In this document: one piece after another, positions 1 to 8,002 of the stretch
How positions within the stretch are numbered: position 1 is the first letter of the stretch
Layout: every line of letters starts with the position of its first letter
DNA from: Pseudalkalibacillus sp052246725
GTDB lineage: Bacteria > Bacillota > Bacilli > Bacillales > Fictibacillaceae
Length of the DNA: 64,000 bases
Reading direction: 5' to 3' (one strand)
Assembly (NCBI GenBank): GCA_052246725.1
Contig: JBQQCL010000005.1
Notes under the pieces: generated by a model
Database searches by the model: none
What the model saw: the letters and a program-made list of their open reading frames with translations, nothing else
Told to the model about the DNA's origin: nothing
Position numbers and translations under genes: made by a program

Positions 1-137
1 CTTTAGTAAGCTATGAGGAATTAGAAAGCCGAGTTGAAGAATATATCCACTGGTACAATCATGAACGTTCAAAAGAAAAATTGGATGGACTGAGTCCAGT
101 CGAATACCGAACTCAATCCATCCAATCAGCTGCATAA
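1..137 (+). CDS. IS3-family transposase, C-terminal fragment (cut by window start)
   Basis: The first 135 bases read as the end of an IS3-family OrfB integrase, with the typical closing pattern YIHWYNHER followed by LDGLSPVEYR and a TAA stop. This is the end of the DDE (rve) catalytic domain that moves the insertion sequence. Everything upstream lies outside the window, so it cannot be said whether the element is intact. The reading frame is open through the visible part. Family assignment is firm from the C-terminal signature; the subgroup (IS150/IS3-like) is inference. Confidence 0.85.
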   Translation, partial: LVSYEELESRVEEYIHWYNHERSKEKLDGLSPVEYRTQSIQSAA

Positions 138-165
138 TAAAAACTCTAACTTTTAGGGGTAACCA
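1..165 (+). mobile_element. Right end of an IS3-family insertion sequence
   Basis: Just after the transposase stop comes CTAACTTTTAGGGGTAACCA, which looks like the terminal inverted repeat of IS150-group elements, where the right end often reads TCTAACTTTTGGGGT and closes with CA. The boundary near base 165 is inferred. The left end and any target duplication are outside the window. Confidence 0.6.
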
Positions 166-230
166 CCTTCCGAGACTGGAATCACTTGCGGTTTTGATTT
201 TACGGCTAGCTTTTTTGAAGTTGAATGGAA

Positions 231-1649
231 TCAGCTGTTTTTTTCAGATAAGAAAGGCAGATGGAAAGTTATCATCGTCCCTTCCCCAAGTTTACTGTCA
301 ATATGGAAGGTCCCGCCGTGATCTTCGATGATCTTTTTACACAAAGGGATCCCTATTCCATTTCCTTTTTCTTTTGTCGTAAAGAACGGTTTTCCGAGTT
401 GTTCCAACACAGCTTGCTCCATGCCGGGTCCTTGATCTTTGAATGTGATTTCATAATGATTATTTCTTCCTTTTCCATAGAGCTGGATCAGTCGATTGTT
501 TTGTTGGTTGGTATAAGCTTCGATCGAATTTCGAAGCAGGTTTAAAACAACCTGCTTGATCATTGATTCATTAACCATTATATATCCATCAACCTCTTCC
601 ACATCCCATTCAAAAACAAGATTATGTAATAAGCATTCTGATTGGATGATGTGGATCAAAGATTTGATTATTAGATCTGGTCTTTGCTTTTGCTTCTGCA
701 TCTTACGTCTTGAGACAGACAGAAAATCCTCGATAATTTCGTTCATTCGGGATAGTTCCGACAATACTGTATCATAGTATTTGGTGAAATCCTTTGTCAC
801 AGCCGATAATTGTATGAATCCTTGTATAACAGACAATGGATTGCGCAATTCATGAGCCACGCCTGCTGCCAGGTGGGATACAGATTCCATCTGTTTTTTG
901 TACATCAGAAGATTTTCAAACCGCTGTTGATGTGAACGATCATATAGAACGAACCGGATGCTCTCATCGGAATCAAAATACATCCCTTTTACTTGATAAA
1001 GACAATCGTCTTCATAATAGAAGCGTTCATTGACGATCTTTGTACTCCTTATTTCCCTGGTCATCTGGAGCATTTGAGATAAAAGAGGATGCTTTTGATC
1101 CAGTTGGAACAGATTTTTTCCGATCAGCTGATTGACTGAATCTAAATCAACGAATAATTTCATCCGTTCGTTACAGCAATCAATTTCATTTGTAGCAGTG
1201 ATGGTCAAAATTCCAATTTCGAGCTCGCGGAACATGAATTTACGGAACTCGTGTTCTTTTTCGTACATTTCTTTGTAATCCATTTCATGGTGCTTTTCCG
1301 TTGTGCCAGGATTATCAAGAAACCTGCCGAGAAGTACAATTTCATCATCGACCATTTTTCCAAGATACTTGATTTTCATCTTCTCCTCATCTAAATAATG
1401 ATCAAAAACCCCTTCAGAGGCATTCTTGGAGGTGAGCTTTTCAATAAACTTGAAAACAGCAGGCTGATCTTCTTTCAGGAACAGGTCATAGAAATTTGTA
1501 TGTGTATCGCTCAGAATAGACTCTTGAGCAATGCTGTTCGATTCAATAATCGAACCATTGGGCTTGATTAGTAAGTATATATCGTCCGTAAGATCATTCA
1601 TAATATGTTGAAAGGCTGCAAAAGTGTTGTCAGAATGACAATATTGCAT
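231..1649 (-). CDS. PAS-domain sensor histidine kinase (sporulation-kinase-like)
   Basis: A 472-residue sensor kinase that would autophosphorylate on histidine and pass the phosphate to a response regulator. Two PAS-like sensing segments (about residues 10-110 and 130-240) precede the HisKA helix pair with the H-box HELRNP (His266). The HATPase domain has the N-box NLLRNSIEA (about 370-378), the G1 box DQGPGM (405-410), the F-box PFFTT and the G2 box GNGIGI (429-434). No membrane segment is seen, so it is probably cytoplasmic. The architecture resembles KinA/KinE-type kinases of the Spo0A phosphorelay, but that link is inference. No response regulator is adjacent. The stop lies about 65 bp from the IS end. 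The ribosome site before the ATG is weak (GGGGGC). Confidence 0.9.
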   Translation of the reverse strand: MQYCHSDNTFAAFQHIMNDLTDDIYLLIKPNGSIIESNSIAQESILSDTHTNFYDLFLKEDQPAVFKFIEKLTSKNASEGVFDHYLDEEKMKIKYLGKMVDDEIVLLGRFLDNPGTTEKHHEMDYKEMYEKEHEFRKFMFRELEIGILTITATNEIDCCNERMKLFVDLDSVNQLIGKNLFQLDQKHPLLSQMLQMTREIRSTKIVNERFYYEDDCLYQVKGMYFDSDESIRFVLYDRSHQQRFENLLMYKKQMESVSHLAAGVAHELRNPLSVIQGFIQLSAVTKDFTKYYDTVLSELSRMNEIIEDFLSVSRRKMQKQKQRPDLIIKSLIHIIQSECLLHNLVFEWDVEEVDGYIMVNESMIKQVVLNLLRNSIEAYTNQQNNRLIQLYGKGRNNHYEITFKDQGPGMEQAVLEQLGKPFFTTKEKGNGIGIPLCKKIIEDHGGTFHIDSKLGEGTMITFHLPFLSEKNS

Positions 1650-1845
1650 AGCACGCCCCCGATTATAATTGACATAGTATATTTATTATACTAAAGATAC
1701 CTTCCAATACCTAGTGCAACAACCAATAAATCCCTAGACATATATCGGCAAAAATCAACATTTTCACATTGAATATTCACCCCTACATACAAGCACACAA
1801 CTTCTGCCCACCTCATACATTATGCAAAGAGGAGGGGAACGGGGG

Positions 1846-2103
1846 ATGAATCCTTTTCTACAACAAATGATCAACCATAAACTGAACAATCTGTCTGCTG
1901 AGGAATTGACTGCATTAGCATCACAATACAACATCCAATTGACTGACACACAAGCAGTCCAGATCATCCGTATTCTGAGAAAAGAGAAGATTGATGTGGC
2001 AGATCTTCAGCAAAGGGATCGAATCATCAGACAAATAGAGGCTGTCGTTGGTCCACATACTGCTCAGACCGTAAAGGTTATGTTTCAATCGATCGTCCGA
2101 TGA
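1846..2103 (+). CDS. yqfT: DUF2624 protein YqfT
   Basis: An 85-residue protein starting MNPFLQQMINHKLNNLS, matching the DUF2624 family (B. subtilis YqfT). It is helical and charged with no membrane segment; the function is unknown. The start at 1846 is chosen over the earlier in-frame ATG at 1822 because AGAGGAGGGG lies about nine bases before it and itself overlaps the upstream ATG region. Neighbour nfo matches the B. subtilis order cshB-nfo-yqfT, although yqfT is here on the opposite strand and separated from nfo by a repeat-rich gap. Confidence 0.85.
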   Translation: MNPFLQQMINHKLNNLSAEELTALASQYNIQLTDTQAVQIIRILRKEKIDVADLQQRDRIIRQIEAVVGPHTAQTVKVMFQSIVR

Positions 2104-2112
2104 AAATGCAAG

Positions 2113-2200
2113 AAAAAGCTGACTCCTTTGTCTCTGACAAATTCCGACCTTATATAGGTTAGGTTTAACAGATACACTCTTCAGAGTCAGCTTTTATTTT
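2113..2200 (+). terminator. Long-loop terminator after yqfT
   Basis: Perfect 12-base arms AAAAGCTGACTC (2114-2125) and GAGTCAGCTTTT (2184-2195) enclose about 58 bases, and the right arm runs into a T-rich tract. The left arm reads as a T run on the minus strand, so it may work in both directions. Confidence 0.6.
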
Positions 2201-2239
2201 ATTTCTCTATTTTAATTCAATGACTTTGTAATACTTTAT

Positions 2240-2500
2240 TGTTGATTTTCACAGGTCGTTGAGCTGGACATCACTTCTATGTCTTGACCTACTTTTGCAA
2301 GCCTCCTCACTTGTACAGGATGTACTGACTTCGACGTTCACCATAGGACGTGGTGGTATTTAGTCGAAGTTCATTATTATACTCGCAGATCCTTAATTCG
2401 CTGTGGGGTTTCGCTTGGCTCGCTTTTCCTGCAGGAGTGTCGTAAATTTCGCTTCAATCAAACCTAGTCAGAAATCAACAGTATTATTTAACAAAGTCAA
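2240..2500. repeat. Degenerate Bacillaceae-type intergenic repeat, copy 1
   Basis: The gap between yqfT and nfo has no gene. It holds GTTGATTTT at one end and AAATCAACAGTATT at the other, with GCAAGCCTCCTCACTTG, ACGTGGTGG, TTAGTCGAAG and GCAGGAGTGTCGT inside. The same words in the same order recur at 53937-54120, so the two are diverged copies of one element. Confidence 0.75.
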
Positions 2501-2521
2501 TTCAGTAAAAGAAATTCACCT

Positions 2522-3421
2522 TTATGCTTGGACGATTTTTTCAAGTAATTGTGTATCATACTTTTTCCCGCGCAGCATCTCGATTTCGAACTTATATGGA
2601 GGTTTCTTGTTTTTCTTGTCTCCATTGACAGGTACATAAGGTGTTTCAAGGATCTTCGGAATTTCCTCAAGCTGAGGATGGTGTATAACGTAATTCAATG
2701 TATCGAATCCGATCTTTCCAAAGCCTATATTTTCATGACGGTCTTTACCTGCCCCGCACTCGTTTTTACTATCATTGATGTGAAGGACTTTGATTCGATC
2801 AAGTCCGATAATTTTATCAAACTCATTCAATACACCATCAAAATCATTTATGAGATCGTACCCTGCATCATGGGTATGGCATGTATCAAAACACACTGAG
2901 AGCTTGTCGTTGTGAGTTACGCCATCAATGATCGCTGCCAATTCTTCAAACGTTCTCCCACATTCAGAGCCCTTTCCTGCCATCGTTTCTAATGCGATCT
3001 GGACATTCTGTTCAGGAGATATGACTTCGTTCAACCCTTCGATGATTTTTTGAATACCTGCTTCCGTGCCTGCACCGACATGCGCCCCAGGGTGCAATAC
3101 AATCTGTTTAGCACCAATCGCTTCTGTCCGTTCAATTTCGGATCGCAAGAAATCTACTCCCAGCTGAAAGGTTTGTGGTTTCGTCGTATTCCCGATATTG
3201 ATGATATAAGGGGCGTGTACGACGATTTCCTCTATTCCGTTTTCCTTCATATGTGCAACGCCATTCTCGATATTCAGTTCTTCAATTGCTTTACGACGTG
3301 TGTTTTGAGGTGCTCCAGTATAAATCATGAATGTGTTCCCACCATAGGAGATAGCCTCTTCACTTGCACCCAACAACATTTTCTTCCCGCTCATTGAAAC
3401 ATGTGATCCTAATTTAAGCAT
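2522..3421 (-). CDS. nfo: Endonuclease IV (AP endonuclease)
   Basis: A 299-residue Nfo/YqfS enzyme that cuts the DNA backbone 5' to abasic sites in base excision repair, using a trinuclear zinc centre. The start MLKLGSHVSMSG is typical. Metal-binding signatures are seen in order: VLHPGAH, ALETMAGKG, CFDTCHTHDAGYD, HINDSKNECGAGKDRHENIG. Length is normal for the family. It lies 14 bases after cshB and is probably co-transcribed with it, as in B. subtilis, where nfo is linked to spore DNA repair. Confidence 0.97.
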   Translation of the reverse strand: MLKLGSHVSMSGKKMLLGASEEAISYGGNTFMIYTGAPQNTRRKAIEELNIENGVAHMKENGIEEIVVHAPYIINIGNTTKPQTFQLGVDFLRSEIERTEAIGAKQIVLHPGAHVGAGTEAGIQKIIEGLNEVISPEQNVQIALETMAGKGSECGRTFEELAAIIDGVTHNDKLSVCFDTCHTHDAGYDLINDFDGVLNEFDKIIGLDRIKVLHINDSKNECGAGKDRHENIGFGKIGFDTLNYVIHHPQLEEIPKILETPYVPVNGDKKNKKPPYKFEIEMLRGKKYDTQLLEKIVQA

Positions 3422-3435
3422 GCATTGCTCCCCCT

Positions 3436-4710
3436 CTATTTCTTTCTTTTTCGGTTGAATTGCTTCTTTTTTTCTTGAAATTTCTTTTTATAACCTGGTT
3501 TGACCTTCTTAGGCTTGGGCATTAAGAATTCGTTTGGATCTTTAGATTTCTTTTTTGGCCGGGAACGCTGTACGTTCACTGTTACCCAATCCTCGTCCTT
3601 AAGATCCTTGTGTTCGAAGGTAATACCTTTTTTCTCGAGCTTCTCGAGTTTTTCGATTTCATCTCGTTCATATAAAACAGCAGCTATACCGCTCATACCT
3701 GCACGACCCGTACGTCCAGATCGATGGATGTAATAGTCGAGATCGGTCGGGATTTGATGATGGATAATATGGCTAACTCCCTTTACATCGATTCCTCTAG
3801 CCGCTAAATCAGTTGCGACCAAATACTGACACTCCGCATTCGCAACGCGTTTCATAACATGCTTACGTGTCCGTGGAGGAAGGTCTCCGTGTAGCCTATC
3901 TACATTCAAACCTTCTTGTATCATTGCATCTGCCACTTCATCAGCATCTTTTTTCGTATTCGCAAACACGATCGCTAAATAAGGATTGAATTTTTTCGCA
4001 ATCTCAATTGTCAGTTGAATACGATCACGATGTCTTACAGGGACTGCAATATGTTCAATTTCTGCCGGAGACGTTTCCTCGGGCTTTACATGAACATGCT
4101 TCGGGTTGTTCATATATTTACGTAATAATGGATTCAGATTTTCAGGGATTGTTGCTGAAAATACCATCATCTGCAACTCATGCGCCATACGTGAAGCAAT
4201 CTGATCGACGTCTTCAATGAATCCCATATCAAGCATTTGATCAGCTTCATCTACGACGAGCATATCCGCATTGAAAATGGATATCCCTTCTTCGACAACG
4301 AGATCTTTTATACGTCCAGGTGTACCTACAATCACATGTGGTTCATTTTTCAATTGATCAACCATACGCTTCCGGTCTGTTCCACCCACCACAGTTTTTA
4401 CAACAATGGATGAATCTTCAACTAGTGTCACTGCTTCATTATATACTTGTCTCGCTAGTTCTCTTGTTGGGGCTGTAATCACGGCTTGGACCTTTTGAAC
4501 CTCAGGATTGATTTTTTCCAAGATAGGCAGCAAAAAGGCAAGTGTCTTTCCAGAGCCAGTCTGTGACTGACCGATTACATCATTCCCTTTGATAATGCTT
4601 GGAATAAGCCGTTCCTGTATCTCAGTCGGACGTTCGAAGTTCTGTTTACTAAGTGCCTCAAATAAAAACGGTTTTAATTTGAATCGTTGTTCAAACACAT
4701 TATTTTTCAT
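3436..4710 (-). CDS. cshB: DEAD-box RNA helicase CshB
   Basis: A 424-residue ATP-dependent RNA helicase (YqfR/CshB). Motifs in order: Q-motif region RPTEIQ, Walker A QTGSGKT (about 50-56), PTRELA, GTPGR, DEAD (154-157), SAT, and the C-terminal RecA-lobe motif HRSGRTGRAG. The tail is lysine/arginine-rich, as usual for CshB, and probably binds RNA. The start is the ATG at 4710, behind GAAGGTG; a GTG four codons upstream lies inside that ribosome site. In Bacillus the family acts in cold adaptation and RNA turnover. Confidence 0.96.
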   Translation of the reverse strand: MKNNVFEQRFKLKPFLFEALSKQNFERPTEIQERLIPSIIKGNDVIGQSQTGSGKTLAFLLPILEKINPEVQKVQAVITAPTRELARQVYNEAVTLVEDSSIVVKTVVGGTDRKRMVDQLKNEPHVIVGTPGRIKDLVVEEGISIFNADMLVVDEADQMLDMGFIEDVDQIASRMAHELQMMVFSATIPENLNPLLRKYMNNPKHVHVKPEETSPAEIEHIAVPVRHRDRIQLTIEIAKKFNPYLAIVFANTKKDADEVADAMIQEGLNVDRLHGDLPPRTRKHVMKRVANAECQYLVATDLAARGIDVKGVSHIIHHQIPTDLDYYIHRSGRTGRAGMSGIAAVLYERDEIEKLEKLEKKGITFEHKDLKDEDWVTVNVQRSRPKKKSKDPNEFLMPKPKKVKPGYKKKFQEKKKQFNRKRKK

Positions 4711-4902
4711 ATCGTTTATCACCTTCAGATGTATTTCCCACTTTAAGTATTATAGAGGATACAGAGAAAAATCTCCATGTTTTTGGGGATATACCCATTC
4801 TTTTGTTGGATGGACACCAATCATTCATTTTTCGCATATCTTGTTTATCAGAATAACCACTTTTCTGTAAAGTTATCGAGAGTAGGAGAAAGGAGCATCT
4901 TA

Positions 4903-5499
4903 ATGTACCGTATGCCTCCCGGATTTGGACCCTATGGGATTGGGCCAATGTCGCCATTCGGACAAATGATGCCATTCAGAGGGGGATTTCCCGCTGCACG
5001 ATCAGCCGGGTTTTTGACTCGGTTTCTTTCACCCAATCCAGGCGGTGGACTCAATCTCGTAAGTATGGTTGAAAACGCACAAAAAGTAATGAAAATGGCT
5101 GATACTGTCAGACCATTCATACAGCAGTATGGTCCAATGGTGAAGAACATACCATCTATGCTGGAGCTATTGAAAGAATACCAAAGTTATTCTTCCAATT
5201 CTGACTCAACAGAAGAAGAGAAAGAAGATAAAAAAGATAAAATGAAAAATGCCGATGACAAAAATAAAAAATCGTCCGCTAGTAAGAAAAAAACATCTAC
5301 CACTACTGGTAAAAAGAAAGCTGCAAGCACGGGTAAAAAGAAAACGTCAACAAGCAGTGGAAAAAAGAAAACGTCAGAAAGTAGTGGAAAGAAAGCTCCG
5401 ACGAAGCCACTGAAGAAAAAATCCATTCCGAATGTGAAGCATGTTAAGCCAGCGCCTCAAGCACTTAAACGCGATTCGGTTCCAAAACTGTATATTTAG
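4903..5499 (+). CDS. yqfQ: YqfQ/VrrA-family protein with lysine-rich repeat tail
   Basis: A 198-residue protein. Residues 1-40 are rich in Gly, Pro, Met and Phe (MYRMPPGFGPYG); residues 40-90 form the conserved YqfQ core, with LNLVSMVENAQKVMKM and a following helix; residues 100-198 are a low-complexity Lys/Ser/Thr tail with repeated GKKKTS-like units. The ATG at 4903 follows GAAAGGAG; the 42 codons open upstream have no ribosome site and lack family similarity. Function is unknown; VrrA-type genes are known for variable repeats. It lies upstream of ispH as in B. subtilis. Confidence 0.88.
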   Translation: MYRMPPGFGPYGIGPMSPFGQMMPFRGGFPAARSAGFLTRFLSPNPGGGLNLVSMVENAQKVMKMADTVRPFIQQYGPMVKNIPSMLELLKEYQSYSSNSDSTEEEKEDKKDKMKNADDKNKKSSASKKKTSTTTGKKKAASTGKKKTSTSSGKKKTSESSGKKAPTKPLKKKSIPNVKHVKPAPQALKRDSVPKLYI

Positions 5500-5524
5500 A
5501 CGATATATATTTGTCAACGGTATC

Positions 5525-5573
5525 GGTCCTCCTTTATAATAAAGCGAGAAGTGCTTGTTATTAAAGGAGGACC
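5525..5573 (+). promoter_or_regulatory. Hairpin enclosing the ispH ribosome-binding site
   Basis: GGTCCTCCTTTA (5525-5536) is the exact reverse complement of TAAAGGAGGACC (5562-5573), which contains the ispH Shine-Dalgarno sequence. Inner bases AAGC/GCTT can extend the stem. TTTTT follows directly, so the same fold could also act as a terminator for yqfQ. Either way, folding would hide the ribosome site. Confidence 0.7.
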
Positions 5574-5580
5574 TTTTTAT

Positions 5581-6528
5581 ATGAAGGTAATCAAAGTCTC
5601 ACCTCGCGGATATTGTTATGGAGTTGTCGATGCAATGGTCATCGCCAGACAAGCTGCAAGTGACCCTGAAATACCTAGACCAATCTATATCCTGGGTATG
5701 ATTGTTCATAATAAACATGTCACCGATGCTTTTGAAGAAGAAGGCATCATTACTTTGGATGGTCCAAACCGTCTTGAAATACTGAAACAAGTAAATGAAG
5801 GGACTGTTATTTTCACAGCTCATGGTGTCTCACCTGAGGTCCGAAGGATTGCGCGTGAAAAAGGTCTTCATACAATAGATGCGACTTGCCCGGATGTGAC
5901 AGTCACTCACGATCTGATTAAAGAAAAGAAAGAAGAAGGCTATCATGTCGCTTATATCGGGAAAAAAGGGCATCCTGAACCCGAAGGAGCTATGGGAATC
6001 GCACCTGATATCGTCCATTTGATCGAAAATGAAGACGATGTTGTAAATCTCGATACCAAAGCAGATAAAATATTAATTACGAATCAGACCACCATGAGTC
6101 AATGGGATGTCCAACATCTTATTGAACAGATCCAGAAAAAATATCCACAAGCCGAAGTGCATGAAGAAATTTGCAAGGCGACCCAGGTGCGTCAAGAAGC
6201 CGTTGCTGTTCAAGCAGTTGAGGCTGATCTGTTACTTGTCGTTGGAGACCCGCGCAGTAACAACTCAAATCGCCTCGCCCAGGTTTCATGGGAAATTGCA
6301 GGCACTCCTTCACACAGGATTGCAGATGTCACAGAAATTAAGCTCGAGTGGTTGGAAAACGTCGAAACGGTTGCTGTTACAGCAGGAGCTTCTACACCGA
6401 CGCCTATCACGAAAGAAGTCATCATGTTTCTTGATCAATATGACCCTGAGGATGAGTCTACCTGGAATAGAGAACGGAAAGTAAAATCCAGCAAAATCCT
6501 GCCGAAGGTGAAAGCAGCAAAAAAATAA
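5581..6528 (+). CDS. ispH: 4-hydroxy-3-methylbut-2-enyl diphosphate reductase
   Basis: A 315-residue IspH (LytB, YqfP), the last enzyme of the MEP pathway. It reduces HMBPP to IPP and DMAPP using a [4Fe-4S] cluster. The three cluster cysteines are seen: Cys12 in GYCYGV, Cys103 in DATCPDV and Cys198 in EEICKATQ. The catalytic-site segment TAHGVSPEV is present. The ATG at 5581 follows AAAGGAGG with eight or more bases of spacing; the upstream in-frame GTG falls inside the hairpin loop and is not favoured. The C-terminal tail is lysine-rich. Expression may be limited by the hairpin over the ribosome site. Confidence 0.97.
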   Translation: MKVIKVSPRGYCYGVVDAMVIARQAASDPEIPRPIYILGMIVHNKHVTDAFEEEGIITLDGPNRLEILKQVNEGTVIFTAHGVSPEVRRIAREKGLHTIDATCPDVTVTHDLIKEKKEEGYHVAYIGKKGHPEPEGAMGIAPDIVHLIENEDDVVNLDTKADKILITNQTTMSQWDVQHLIEQIQKKYPQAEVHEEICKATQVRQEAVAVQAVEADLLLVVGDPRSNNSNRLAQVSWEIAGTPSHRIADVTEIKLEWLENVETVAVTAGASTPTPITKEVIMFLDQYDPEDESTWNRERKVKSSKILPKVKAAKK

Positions 6529-6535
6529 CACATCA

Positions 6536-6575
6536 GGGCTGTCCCACGAATGTTTTGGGACAGCCCCTACTTTTG
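6536..6575 (+). terminator. Strong terminator after ispH
   Basis: GGGCTGTCCCA (6536-6546) pairs perfectly with TGGGACAGCCC (6556-6566) around a 9-base loop, followed by CTACTTTTG. Confidence 0.9.
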
Positions 6576-6580
6576 TATGC

Positions 6581-6700
6581 TTTTAGTCTTTGTTGAGAGG
6601 TTTTTAGACTTATATCGGAGTTTTTAGACTTACACCTGAAATTCTAGACTTATTACCAATTCTTTAGACATACATTAAGATTTTTAGACATACATGGGCT
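6581..6700. repeat. 20-bp-period tandem array (TTTTTAGAC core)
   Basis: Five consecutive 20-base units begin at 6601, 6621, 6641, 6661 and 6681. Each carries TAGAC followed by TTA or ATA in the first half and a variable second half (for example TTTTTAGACTTATATCGGAG and TTTTTAGACATACATGGGCT). A sixth, weaker unit at 6581 has TTTTAGTCTT. It follows the ispH terminator, and the rest of the gap to yqfO (6700-6877) holds only a 14-base palindrome TAATTAGCTAATTA (6806-6819). Confidence 0.85.
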
Positions 6701-6877
6701 CAAAAACAACGGTTCAATGACTATTCTATGGATTAGTCTTTAACCTGGGATTTTTCGGGAGGTTTTGCCGCTCCAAAACGGTAAAAAAATCTTAATTTTT
6801 GCGCTTAATTAGCTAATTATTTCTACAATTTGGTTTCAACGCAACAAAATTATCTGCTCAAGAAAATTACGCTGGCG

Positions 6878-8002
6878 CTAGATAAACTTGAATGGATCGG
6901 TATGTTCTTTGCTTCGATAGACTTCGGTTCCAAGATTCTTTTCGGCCAGCCAGCGGTCCAAAATGTCGGCCACCCCGTCAATCATCACTTTTTCGATATT
7001 GTGTCCGGGGTCGATGATCGCCATGCCCTCCATCCATGCATCGTGTGCATAATGATACTTGATGTCCCCGGTGATGAATACATCAGCACCTTTAAACATC
7101 GCATTGCTTATAAAGTCATTGCCTTCTCCACCGGATACAGCAATTTTGTTCACTTGCTTTTGAAGATCCCCGACTACACGTACACCGTCCAAATTGAATA
7201 TTTCTTTAAGCTTTTCGGCAAGTTCTCCAACTGTCAGGGAATCTTTCGGCTTTCCAATTCGTCCAATCCCGAGTGATTCACCCTGGTTCTCAAGTGGAAG
7301 AAGGTCATATGCCACTTCTTCATATGGATGGGATTTTCGTAATGCTGCCAATACTTCCTTTTCAATACTTGCTGGGTAGAGTGTCTCGATTTTTACCTCA
7401 TCTACGAATTCCATTTTGCCTTGTTCACCGATATGTGGATTGGTTCCCTCTTGCGGTAAAAAGGTCCCCTTCCCTGGTGTATTAAATGTACAGTGGCTGT
7501 AGTTTCCGATAAAACCTGCTCCTGCCTTACCTAATGCGTCTCTCACGTTATCTAAATTCGTTTCTGGTACAAATACGACTAGCTTTTTCAGCTTATCTTC
7601 CAGCGTCTCCACTAGTACCTCAGTATCTGTCATACCAATTGCATCCGCAAGCAAATCATTGACACCACCCTTTGCCACATCAAGATTGGTATGAGCGGCA
7701 TAAACAGTTATGTCATGCTTCATCAGCTTTTGAATCGTGCGCCCGTATGAAGTATCAGGATCGATCCTCTTTAATGGCTTGAAGATGAGCGGATGATGAG
7801 CAATAATCAAATCAACATTTTCACGGATTGCTTCATCGATAACAGGTTCAATGACATCCAGCGTAACCATGATTTTTTTCACGCGTTTTTGCAAGGAACC
7901 GACATGAAGGCCGATCGGATCACCTTCCATTGCCATCCATTTAGGTGCAAGTTTGTCAATCCTTTGTATGATTTCTTGGGCGTGTGCATGTTCTTTACTC
8001 AC
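6878..8002 (-). CDS. yqfO: Nif3-like dinuclear metal centre protein YqfO
   Basis: A 374-residue DUF34/NIF3 protein. The N- and C-terminal halves form the Nif3 metal-binding fold, with IIAHHPLIFKPL (about 68-79), YAAHTNLDVAKGG and, near the end, DPGHNIEK. The middle third (about 130-240) is the PII-like insertion found in longer Bacillus members. The precise activity is unsettled; databases call it GTP cyclohydrolase 1 type 2 homolog. It overlaps trmK by four bases (ATGA), so the two are translationally coupled, as in B. subtilis yqfN-yqfO. Confidence 0.94.
   Translation of the reverse strand: MSKEHAHAQEIIQRIDKLAPKWMAMEGDPIGLHVGSLQKRVKKIMVTLDVIEPVIDEAIRENVDLIIAHHPLIFKPLKRIDPDTSYGRTIQKLMKHDITVYAAHTNLDVAKGGVNDLLADAIGMTDTEVLVETLEDKLKKLVVFVPETNLDNVRDALGKAGAGFIGNYSHCTFNTPGKGTFLPQEGTNPHIGEQGKMEFVDEVKIETLYPASIEKEVLAALRKSHPYEEVAYDLLPLENQGESLGIGRIGKPKDSLTVGELAEKLKEIFNLDGVRVVGDLQKQVNKIAVSGGEGNDFISNAMFKGADVFITGDIKYHYAHDAWMEGMAIIDPGHNIEKVMIDGVADILDRWLAEKNLGTEVYRSKEHTDPFKFI

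Noticed and set aside
5187..5426. Long minus-strand open frame opposite the yqfQ tail
   Set aside because: It is the antisense of the lysine-rich low-complexity tail, giving a Phe/Leu/Val-rich shadow without a start signal.
6601..6700. The 20-bp array as a CRISPR
   Set aside because: Conserved parts are about 10 bases, variable parts about 10 bases, and no cas gene is near; CRISPR repeats and spacers are 25-40 bases each.
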